Source of the DNA: Podospora pseudoanserina
Taxonomy: Eukaryota; Ascomycota; Sordariomycetes; Sordariales; Podosporaceae
Assembly (NCBI RefSeq): GCF_035222485.1
Contig: NC_085924.1
Coordinates: 248,001 to 312,000, forward strand
Direction of reading: 5' to 3'
Length of the DNA stretch: 64,000 nt
Shown here: in pieces, positions 21,711 through 30,459 of the stretch
How the letters are laid out: every line of letters starts with the position of its first letter
Numbering within the stretch: position 1 is the first letter of the stretch
Translations under genes and position numbers: made by a program
Notes under the pieces: model-generated
The model's input: only the letters and a program-made list of their open reading frames with translations
The model's database searches: none
What the model was told of the DNA's origin: nothing

Positions 21711-23113
21711 TTACACCCGCACAACCAGCTTGCCACCACTGATTTCACCCTTCCTCATCCGATCCAGCGCCTTGTTGATGCTGCCTAACCCAGACTCCAC
21801 GTCAATAATCTCTGGCGGCTGCACCAACCCTTCCTTCAGCAACCTCTCCAACCAACTAACCAACGCCTCACCCACCGCCGGCACCTCATGGAACAACTTG
21901 ATGGGCACAGTATGGAAAAGCGTCCCCTCCGGCGCCGTCTGCTTAGGCAAGCCCGTCAACCCAATCAAATGCGCACTCAACAACGTCGAGTCATGCGGCG
22001 TCGACGGCGGGCTCGGAGGCGCCTCACCCTCTTTTAAGAGTGGCTGCTCACCACCACCACCCAGATTATCCGGCGATAAAGCCTGCAGCAGACTCGTCGC
22101 CGATTCCCTTCCGCGAGTATCGATCCCGAACCTCAACTTGCCCTTCAGATTCCCCTTGATGATCGCTACCGCTCTTTCCGGGTCGTGGCTGTCGACCAGC
22201 AAGTCGGTCCTGATAGCCTTGTGGTTCGCCAGCCGGAGTCCGTGCTTGGCCTTGTCCACCACGGCAACGGTCTTCAACCCTGCCAGCTTGGCCAGTTGGA
22301 TGGTGAGGTTGGCGGAGGTGGACGATCCGCCCCAGACGGCGAGCCAGTCCCCCTTTTGGGCGCGCTCATGGGAGCGGATGCCATCTAGGCACTCGGCGCG
22401 GATGTCCTCTGCTATCCTGTCGGCGGGGAGGTCGCGGACGAGGGAGTGGAGGTCTGGTCCGTCGAGAACGTGAGAGAAGTCAAGACCGGCGCAGACACCC
22501 AGGGCGAGGGCTGCAGCGACAAAGGCGACGCCGAGGGTGGAACCTTCTTCGATGGAGAGGGATGGGGGGAGGCGTACGGTGTTGTAGTCGAGTCCGACGA
22601 CGTATTCTTGGTAGGCCGCCTTGCGGAGGTCGCGGTAGTCGGTGGAGATGACGAGGACGCGATCCTTTTCCTGAAGGCGGGTGGAGGAGGAGGAGGGGGC
22701 TCGTATTACTGTGCCGGCGAGCTCGCGGCCGGAGATGTAGGGGAGGGTGGGGATGGCGAAGTTGAAGTCACTGATTTGGTGTCAGTGAGACCTTCAGATT
22801 AGGCAGACAGAACAAGATGAACTTACGGAGCCTTCCAGTCGATGGGGTTGAGACCAATGGCCTGGGTGCGGACCAAGACTTCGTGTTCGTCTTGGAGTTG
22901 TGGGACTGGGTAGTCGTCTGTCAACTCGTAGGGTTGCCGTGCAGCATGCAACAGCAGGACCGTCTGGGTTTCTGGTGGAGGGGTGAGGGGTTCATCTGGC
23001 CGGACTGGGGCTTTCTCTGCCTCTGTGAGGTCGAGACTGTCAAGCTTGGGGCTTGATAGCGACTTTCTGAACTTGTGAAGAGACATTTTTCGGAGGAAGG
23101 ACGTTCCACTCAT
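21711..23113 (-). CDS. MDR-superfamily (zinc-type alcohol dehydrogenase/enoyl reductase-like) oxidoreductase
   Basis: Model complement(join(21711..22770,22827..23113)), 448 aa. After a Ser/Pro/Glu-rich leader of about 45 residues come a GroES-like part (VLVRTQAIGLNPIDWKAP, then PYISGRELAGTVI) and a nucleotide-binding domain with WGGSSTSANLTIQLAKLAG. The chain ends in GKLVVRV, as in fungal single-domain MDR reductases such as the trans-acting enoyl reductases. No obvious structural zinc-ligand cluster is seen, so it is probably a zinc-free NADPH reductase. The upstream Met (MSGTSFLRK) was chosen; MSLHKFRK at 23086 is an equally good start. It is divergent from the second luciferase-like monooxygenase, so the two may share a promoter. 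Confidence 0.82.
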
Positions 23114-23836
23114 TGTGTCTCTCGAGCTGCTGTAGGCTGGCACCGGCAGAGCTTGTCTCTGATCAAAGAAACCAGTACGACTCGACTTTGAGCTGCCGCG
23201 GTAGGGTAGGCAAGATAAGGGATGTTGAGAAGGTGATGTCAGCACGGGTAGTACCGCAAAATCCGACCGAGATTTGTCAACTTAAGTAGTCCAAAGACAC
23301 AACTACGCGCTCAGATTGCGCCATCATGGTATTTGTATCTATTGGTCTCTCTCTCTCTGGGTCTCAGATCTGGATGTCCACTTGGTGTCACAGCCTCGAC
23401 ACACCCCCACACAAACTGCAAAGAAACACCAAATCCCACCATCTCCACAGATTAACGGGAATAAATCCAAGATTCACCTGTCATCTCAGCTTTCGGGATG
23501 GCCTCCGGTCCGGGGGTGGTCTAAGGTGGACTTGGCGACGAGGCGGCCGCTATGAGCATCATTCCCCACGTCAATTGCGCCATCGCCTCCCGGCTCCGGG
23601 ACCCATCCAACAGCCACGGGTCCTGCCGATCCACATTCGGGCCCATCCACGGCGATGGCGGCATGATGTGATGCCCTTTGGTGCCGTCCATATGTAGGCC
23701 CTGCCTGCAGCTTGCAGACAATGCCGACATATCTCCAGGATTCCCGCACGGCGTGATAAGCAAGCAACCAGCCTCTCAACCAAGACACTCACTATCCTCT
23801 TTGGACGCATCTCGCTGGCACCTCTCATCCCTCACC
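23114..23836. other. Shared divergent promoter region
   Basis: This 720-bp gap separates the MDR reductase (minus) from monooxygenase B (plus). No protein-like frame. The arrangement would allow co-regulation of the two oxidoreductases. Confidence 0.5.
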
Positions 23837-25589
23837 ATGGCTGCTACCACCCCAGCTGTTCAGACCAGGCAAAAAAAGCCACTCATCGTCAATGCATTCG
23901 TTGAAATGTGTACGTATTCATTACCGGAATCAATCCCACTTGCTTGCATGAAAGAGGCACAGAAGACCCAGCTCAGCTCAACTGAACGCTTGCTAATGCT
24001 TCTGTTGGATTTCAGGCAGTGGGCACCAGTCCCCAGGACTTTGGCGGCACCCTGACGATGAGTCCTGGAAGTTCAATGATCTTGACCATTGGGTTGAGCT
24101 TGCCAAGTTGCTAGAGGAGGCCAAGTTCCACGGCATTTTCATTGCTGATGTTTTGGGTGAGTAAACAAGCCCCCTTTTCCAACCCCTGACTTTGAACACA
24201 AGCAAACGACACTGACACAACCGCAACAAAATAGGTGGTTATGATGTTTACAAGAATTCTCTGGACCCTGCTGTCATCAGCGGCGCTCAGTGGCCAGTGA
24301 ACGAGCCTCTCTCCGTGGTGCCAGCCATGGCGGCGGCGACCAAGAACATTGGTTTCGGCGTCACCATTTCCACCACCTACGAACAACCGTACCATCTTGC
24401 CAGACGTCTTGCCACAGTCGACCATCTCACCAAGGGAAGGTCAGTTATTTTTGCCCCTCTCACCCACCCTCTGTCTCCAAACTAACACCACCTCCAGACT
24501 CGGCTGGAACGTCGTAACCTCCTACCTCGACTCCGCCGCCCGCAACATCCACGGCAAGGCCACCCAGCTCGCCCACGACGACCGCTACGCCCAGGCGGAG
24601 GAGTACATGAAGGTCATGTACAAGCTCTTCCAGTCCTCCTGGCGCGACGACGCCGTCATCCTCGACCGCGAGAGGGGCATCTACACCGACCCTGCCCTCG
24701 TCAGAGAGATCAACCACAAGGGCAAGTTCTTCGACGTCCCCGGCCCCGCCATCACCCAACCCTCCCCCCAGCGCACCCCCTTGCTCCTCCAAGCCGGCAC
24801 CTCCCGCGCCGGCAAGATCTTTGCCGCTCAGCACGCCGAAGCCATCTTCACCTCCGCTCACTCCCCGGCCGTCTGCGCCAAGAGCATCACCGAGATCCGC
24901 GAGCTAGCTCGTACTGAGTTCGGCAGAGACGGGAACAAGATCAAGGTTCTGGCTTTGGTCACCCCAATTCTGGGAAGGACAGAAGAGGAGGCGCAGGCTA
25001 AACACGCCGAGTACCGCAAGTACGCCTCGACCGAGGGTGCCCTGGCTTTGTTTGGCGGTTGGACAGGCATCGATCTTGATCAGTACGGTGACGATGAGGA
25101 GCTGAGAGAGGTCGAGAGCAACGCTGTCAAGTCTACTGTCACTGGGTACGCCAAGTTTTCGCCGCAAAACTCCAAGTGGACGAAGCACACTGTTGCTGAG
25201 CATGTTGCTATTGGTGGGAACGGGCCGATCATTGTTGGTACGCCCGAGCAGGTTGCCGATGGGTTGGAGAGGTGGGTGGAGGAGGGTGGGGTGGACGGGT
25301 TTAACTTTGTGAGTTTGTTCTTGCTTATTGGTGAATAGAGTAACAGAGCTGACAGGTGACACAGGCTTACGCTCTCTTCCCGCAATCCTTCAAGGATATC
25401 ATCGAGCTGCTTCTCCCAGAGCTGCGGAAGCGTGGTCTTTTCTGGGATGACTACGCCGTCCCAGGCGGCACATATCGCGAGAACTTCTACGGTGAGCCGG
25501 GACAGAAGCACCCACTACCTGAGCACGTTGCTGCCAAGTTCCAGTGGAGGGCTGGTGTGCCAGCGGAGGAGCACCAGATTCCGGAATAA
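23837..25589 (+). CDS. FMN-dependent luciferase-like monooxygenase (NtaA/SnaA/DszA type), copy B
   Basis: Model join(23837..23909,24016..24156,24235..24439,24498..25308,25365..25589), 484 aa; all four introns join in phase. Key blocks in order: [89 protein letters not shown], and a C-terminal [11 protein letters not shown]. The flavin-phosphate segment GRxGWNxVTS is intact. Compared with copy A at 7700-9382 the order of blocks and many residues are the same, but intron positions differ, so the duplication is not recent. The FMN reductase that would supply FMNH2 is not in the window. The tail after ELRKRG differs from copy A and lacks its acidic end. Confidence 0.9.
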
Positions 25590-26123
25590 CTGGGGAAAGT
25601 TCTCGATATCTTGATATACAGAAGAGACATATACACACTATGATGATCCCATCCTGCTCCGGTCCATCTGTGCATCCAAGTCCCGAAAGGACTTTGCGTT
25701 ATCATGAGGCATAAAGTAATAGTTAAAAGGGGCTATTACTATCCTTTTAAGCCTATTGACCACCCTCTAAGACCCATTATTGTTTTTGAAGCGCTATTAA
25801 CAATCTTTTAACGCCTATCAACTATCTTAAAACACCTCTTAACTATCTTTGAAGGTATATTTAATATCTTTAAAAACATATTAACTATCTTTTAAGGCGT
25901 ATGAACGATCTTTAAATGTATACAGATTATCTCTCAAGGCCTATCAATTCACCTTTAACGTCTATTCATTACCTATATCTCAAGGCATACCAGCTATCTC
26001 CCAAGCCTCCCTTGACGGGCAAAGATGGAGGTCTAGGCAGGCATAACCTTAAAACCCTGTGGCTTTGCCTCTTAACTCGAAAATATAAGGCTATCATATC
26101 TGATTCATTCTATACATTACATC
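25590..26123. other. Intergenic with minisatellite
   Basis: Convergent 3' flanks of monooxygenase B and the MCT-like transporter, largely occupied by the 21-bp repeat array described separately. It is markedly more AT-rich than the surroundings. Confidence 0.6.
25734..26010 (+). repeat. Degenerate 21-bp tandem array, left copy
   Basis: About thirteen head-to-tail units of 20-25 bp can be laid out; the common core is CTATCTTTTAAGGCCTA preceded by TTAA. Units differ from one another at several positions, so the array is old. Twenty-one is a multiple of three, but stops interrupt the frames and nothing looks translated. A second array of the same unit lies at 29656-29812. Confidence 0.8.
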
Positions 26124-27497
26124 TCACCACTTCACTCTCCAATTCCACCCTTTTACTCGAACTCTGACCCAAAAGAAACACCCAAATGCGCCAACATAAC
26201 TGGCAATAGCAAACACAAGTGGTCTCCAATAAGCCCTTCTATCCGTCTCTCCTCCCATGTCTACCAGGCCGCCGGCGATAGGTATTCCTGTCAAACATGC
26301 CAGGCTGGCAAAGGTGTAGGAAGTGGCGTAATACCGACCATAATCATGCGTCTCGCACAACTGGCCCAAACAAATGGGCACCAACGTGATGTTGGAGCCA
26401 CTGACAAGACCAAACAAGACTGCAAACCCCGTTATCAGTCCAGCACCACCACCTCCATCTTGGTCGAGCGCATCGGGGAGCCAGAAGCAGGCGACAGACA
26501 CGAGGCAGATAGCAATGGACACAACCATCGTGTTGTAGCGACCTGCTTTGTCGGCGATGTACCCAGGCAGATATCGCCCAATACAAGACGCCCCATTGAT
26601 GATGGCAAGAAGCTGGTACGCGAACGCTGCATCGCCTCCAGCGTCAGCATCCTCGGCCAGCCCCTGACGAGCGAGATAATAGCTTGGTATGTATGACACC
26701 GGGACAAAGTACGCCCACTCGATGAAGAAAACCCCAGCAGTCGTAAATGCCATCGCTCCTGTACCATCAAGAAACATGCGTGGGTTGGGTAGCATATCTC
26801 GCCACGTAGAGGATGCCTTGGCCTGTCTGATCTCAAGACGACTTCGACAAAGGAGCACACTGGCAACGCAAAGTACGAGCAGCACGAAACCGACAATTCT
26901 CATGGCCCATGCCCATCCGACCTTGGGCACCAGTGACTGCATCATCAAGGGCCACATGACACCCCCCAGTGCGCTCCCCACAAAGGCAAACCCACTGGCT
27001 GTCCCTCGCCGCTTGTCAAACCAATGTGAAATGGCCCCGATAGCAGGTGTGAAGAGAAGGGAACACCCAGTGCCGGTGAGGATGGAGAAGGCAAGGATGA
27101 ACTGGTAATACTCGGTGCACTGAGCGGTGGTAAAGATGCCGACAAGCAGACAGACAGTCCCAAGAGCCATCAGTCCCTGGGGACCGTGTCGGTCGAAGAC
27201 GGGGCCGATCTGCACGCCGCAGAAATAGGAGACAAAAACAAAGATGCCAAAGATCCACCCGATGGCTTGGTTGGAGTAAGTCGGCAGTACAGTCGTTGCG
27301 ACGAGGGCCTGGAACATGCCGACTGAGTTGACGAGTCCCATGCCACAAGTCATGGCACACCATGAACCAAAGGCCACGCTCCAGGCTTTGAAGCCGCCTT
27401 CGGGGTAGGTGATTTTCTTGGGGTCGACATTTTGATCTTCCGAGTCTTCTGGTGTGTTGATGGGTTTCCCAGCCGCAGGAGGCCCTGGCGTGCTCAT
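26124..27497 (-). CDS. MFS transporter, monocarboxylate (MCT/Mch) family
   Basis: Single exon, 457 aa, about twelve membrane helices after a 32-residue hydrophilic N-terminus. MCT-type signs: YPEGGFKAWSVAFGSWCA at helix 1 (family [DE]GG[WF] opening), GIFVFVSYFCGVQIGP, HWFDKRRGTASGFAFVGSALGG between helices 4 and 5, and GRYLPGYIADKAGRYN after helix 7. Fungal members move monocarboxylates, riboflavin or secondary metabolites across the plasma membrane or internal membranes. It is divergent from the methyltransferase gene at 28167, and the two are bracketed by the 21-bp arrays. Confidence 0.9.
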   Translation of the reverse strand: MSTPGPPAAGKPINTPEDSEDQNVDPKKITYPEGGFKAWSVAFGSWCAMTCGMGLVNSVGMFQALVATTVLPTYSNQAIGWIFGIFVFVSYFCGVQIGPVFDRHGPQGLMALGTVCLLVGIFTTAQCTEYYQFILAFSILTGTGCSLLFTPAIGAISHWFDKRRGTASGFAFVGSALGGVMWPLMMQSLVPKVGWAWAMRIVGFVLLVLCVASVLLCRSRLEIRQAKASSTWRDMLPNPRMFLDGTGAMAFTTAGVFFIEWAYFVPVSYIPSYYLARQGLAEDADAGGDAAFAYQLLAIINGASCIGRYLPGYIADKAGRYNTMVVSIAICLVSVACFWLPDALDQDGGGGAGLITGFAVLFGLVSGSNITLVPICLGQLCETHDYGRYYATSYTFASLACLTGIPIAGGLVDMGGETDRRAYWRPLVFAIASYVGAFGCFFWVRVRVKGWNWRVKW

Positions 27498-28166
27498 GGT
27501 GCTGGCCGCAGTCGGCGGGAGGGGGGATCAGGTCGGGTGCCTGATTGGTAATATTTCCGGAGAAGCAATAGGTGCCAGGCTCAGATACTTTCCTGTTGAG
27601 CTTGATGGTCAATCTCATGTGAGGTAGGAAGGTGCGAACATTGAAGGTGCTCACTCACTTTGTTGACAAACACCCTCATGATCGATTGCGTCATTGGTCA
27701 AACCGATACCACATCGGCAAGAAAGAGCATCGACTGTCCAAACCAGTCGGCGGAATAGACTCAGTGATTATTGAGAGGATGAGCAGAAATTCGCGCGGTT
27801 ATGGTGTTGAATAACTGGCATTTTCAGGGAATCCCGAAAGCTCGCATGTTTTCAAGGTAACAGTAGGTCAGGTTCACGGCACTCGATGATTTAGGCCGCG
27901 GCCTTTGACCATGTTGATCATGACGATCCACCGCATCCCATCGAGATCTCTTTCTGTAAGTAAGAAGATGGAAATAGCACCAATCAGAGACACAACTACG
28001 CGATCAGTTACAGGTCTATACTGACTGGTATCGAGTATTTAAGGTCGACTGTACCGCGATGAAAATGCCTCTCTATCTTGCCATCAGGCAGGCAGACATC
28101 TTCAGGAATCACTTGTTCCATTTTTTTACGACTTAAGAGATTTCATTCTCTCGCAAATTCAACACC
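27498..28166. other. Shared divergent promoter region
   Basis: Lies between the MCT-like transporter and the methyltransferase, both transcribed outwards from it. GAGTATTTAAGG near 28034-28045 is TATA-like and about 125 bp upstream of the methyltransferase start. No coding frame supported. Confidence 0.5.
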
Positions 28167-29327
28167 ATGGCAGCTACCACTCTTCCTGCATTCAACACGC
28201 TCGTTGCTGAGTCTATCTCGCAACACAGCCAGATTCCACCTGAGCAAATCATCGTCCTCGACAACTCAGACAAATACTGCCCGGACGGTATCAAGACCGA
28301 CCAATCTCAAGACGAAGAAGGCGAAAGCCTAGCCGCCATTTTCGGCACCATGGCCAGTCTCAACAAGGGTGCTCTCCTGGACAAGAACCTCTGCACTGGC
28401 AACGGCGGCCACTCCTTCCGCTCCGCTCTCCTGAGCGCAACAGACGAGCTCGCCAACCTCGCCCAAGGCCGCAAAGTCCGTTATGTCGAGCTCGGCCCAG
28501 AGCCATTCAAATCAAGCGTCATCATCACCCACCTCATCAGCTCGGGCGTTCAACTCTCCCAGTACGTTGGCATCGACATCAACCCCGAGTCCGAACTCAC
28601 CATGCGTGCTGCCCTCGAGCCCATCATCGGCCCCGATCGGTTTGCCTACCTCGTGGCCGACTTTTACAAGACCTCGGCCGACGACCTCCCACCTCTCCCC
28701 GGCTCTGACAAGGAAGGCGAGACCATCACAGTCATGACCAACCTCGGCTTCCAAGAAGGCAACGACCTACCCTCCCGTCTCGGGCCCATGCTCTCCCGCC
28801 TGACGCGTCCAGGCGACCTCTTGCTGTCAGAAATGCAAGTCTTGCCATCCTCCGCCCCATCATCAGACGCCTCCGACAGCGAAAGCGACAGCGACGTCAG
28901 CACCGCCAGCATAACCGACTCCAAGCTAGTCGAGGAATTCTACCACCATCCCGAGATGCTTAAGTTTTCCTCCCTTGTCGGCAAGAAATTTGATCGGAAC
29001 TTTGATCTCTCCCCCCAATCAAGTCCCAGCTCCAGCTCGGAGGATGTTGGTGGTGGTGGGGCAAGCAGCAATGATTACGAGTACATTTTCCGGCTCGTCC
29101 CGCTTCAACTCTCAAATGTGGGAGAGGTGGCTGTTGCGACAACGTTGGTGTCGTTGCCGATTCCGGGGGGGAAGGGGAAGAATTATGTTCTGACGAATAG
29201 CTGCATCAAGTACACGAGGGAGCAGTTTGCCAGGGCGAGGGAGACGCAGGGGAAGTTTGGAGTCAAGGGGTGGAGGGAGACGGGTGACGGGTCGGTTGTT
29301 TTTCAGATCGCGGAGAGACGTCACTGA
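28167..29327 (+). CDS. EgtD/EasF-like SAM-dependent methyltransferase
   Basis: Single exon, 386 aa. The layout matches the histidine-specific-methyltransferase-like group (DUF2260/Methyltransf_33), which includes EgtD, which trimethylates histidine, and EasF, which N-methylates 4-dimethylallyltryptophan. Signs: VRYVELGPEPFKSSVI as the SAM motif I strand, QYVGIDINPES as motif II, MTNLGFQEGNDLPSRL (family LGNFxR region), and a C-terminal NSCIKYTREQFA block. Two low-complexity Ser/Asp-rich inserts (near residues 229-252 and 286-305) are unusual. The similarity is distant; an aromatic amine or amino-acid substrate is inference. A DMATS gene lies 23 kb to the left. Confidence 0.72.
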   Translation: MAATTLPAFNTLVAESISQHSQIPPEQIIVLDNSDKYCPDGIKTDQSQDEEGESLAAIFGTMASLNKGALLDKNLCTGNGGHSFRSALLSATDELANLAQGRKVRYVELGPEPFKSSVIITHLISSGVQLSQYVGIDINPESELTMRAALEPIIGPDRFAYLVADFYKTSADDLPPLPGSDKEGETITVMTNLGFQEGNDLPSRLGPMLSRLTRPGDLLLSEMQVLPSSAPSSDASDSESDSDVSTASITDSKLVEEFYHHPEMLKFSSLVGKKFDRNFDLSPQSSPSSSSEDVGGGGASSNDYEYIFRLVPLQLSNVGEVAVATTLVSLPIPGGKGKNYVLTNSCIKYTREQFARARETQGKFGVKGWRETGDGSVVFQIAERRH

Positions 29328-30459
29328 TTTTTTTTTTCTGTGTTTTTTCCTTTCTTCAGATCCTGTTTGGGATGGCTGAATATCTCGCTGGAAGAGATGG
29401 TTTGGTGTATATGCATCAAAATCTGTAATTCAGGGGTAGATCTAGAAATGCAGCTCTTTTATCATGCCAGTCAGAACTTTACCATGCCGTGTAAGGTGCT
29501 CATGTCAGCATTGTCTGAGCCTTCATAGAGGGGGGAGGGACAGGTAGGGTACCATCCGTCGTCATGACTTGCATACGCGGAGTTAGGACATACGCTATGG
29601 ACAAGCAAAATAGAGCCTGCGATAAAATGTCAAGGCCTAAAAGATACTCACCATGCGTCCCGAGTATCTTTCAAGGCGTGTTCGTTATCTTTTCAGGCCT
29701 CTTGACTATCTTAAAAAGACATATTAGTATGTATGTCACAGGCCTAACACCTATCTTTCAACGCCTATTAATTTCTTTTACAAGGCATGTAAACCACTCT
29801 TAAAGCCCCTTATTCCCAGAGGTAGTCTCTACTTTTATGTCCATGACGTCCCACCCCATGCCGATCTCTCCGCTATCTGCATCGGTAAGGCCCGCTGCCG
29901 CCCTCCCGCCCCTTATACGGAAGGTAAAGCCGCTGGTGACCAACAACCCCTCCTCAACCTCAGTGCAACCCGAGCATAAATCAAGCTTAGATCTTAATCA
30001 AAGGTTCTGTCACGCCCTGGGCCGAGATGATCTCGAACACAACATCCCGGAAAGTCAATGCTGTCATCCCGTCGATCACCTTCACGTGGTGAGCTGGAAT
30101 ACGAACTGCACCGCCAGCAGACATGGAAAAATATCGTTACTTTTGTTACAAATCACCACACCTAGCCGAATAAATACACTAATCAAACACATATAGAAGC
30201 GAAGCAGCCAAAAATGAACCACTCCCCCTCCCTACCAACCACCCAGCCAATCTCATCTCATGGTATCACATCACTTTTTCATCCCCACATTCATCTCCCG
30301 TCCCCATCCCCAACCAATATCCTAAATATACCAACCAAAGCCATCCTTCCAACCCCCCCCCTTTCCCATTTCCCAGTCACCCAATGCCATATCCCTCCCC
30401 CATATTCCCAATCATCCGACATTACATCCCTGCCCCACCCACCTCACCATTACACAAAA
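29328..30459. other. Intergenic with minisatellite
   Basis: Contains the 3' flank of the methyltransferase, the right 21-bp array and the 3' flank of CWH43. Plus-strand frames such as 30214-30891 are Pro/His/Ser-rich, run antisense into CWH43 and are not credible. C-rich runs occur near 30350. Confidence 0.55.
29656..29812 (+). repeat. Degenerate 21-bp tandem array, right copy
   Basis: Seven to eight units of about 21 bp with the same core as the left array (for example GTATCTTTCAAGGCGTG, GTTATCTTTTCAGGCCT, CCTATCTTTCAACGCCTA). Same orientation as the array at 25734-26010. The two flank a 3.6-kb segment with the MCT-like transporter and the methyltransferase. Confidence 0.75.

Noticed and set aside
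25734-26010. Possible CRISPR-like array
   Set aside because: Units are contiguous with no unique spacers and the organism is a eukaryote; it is a minisatellite.
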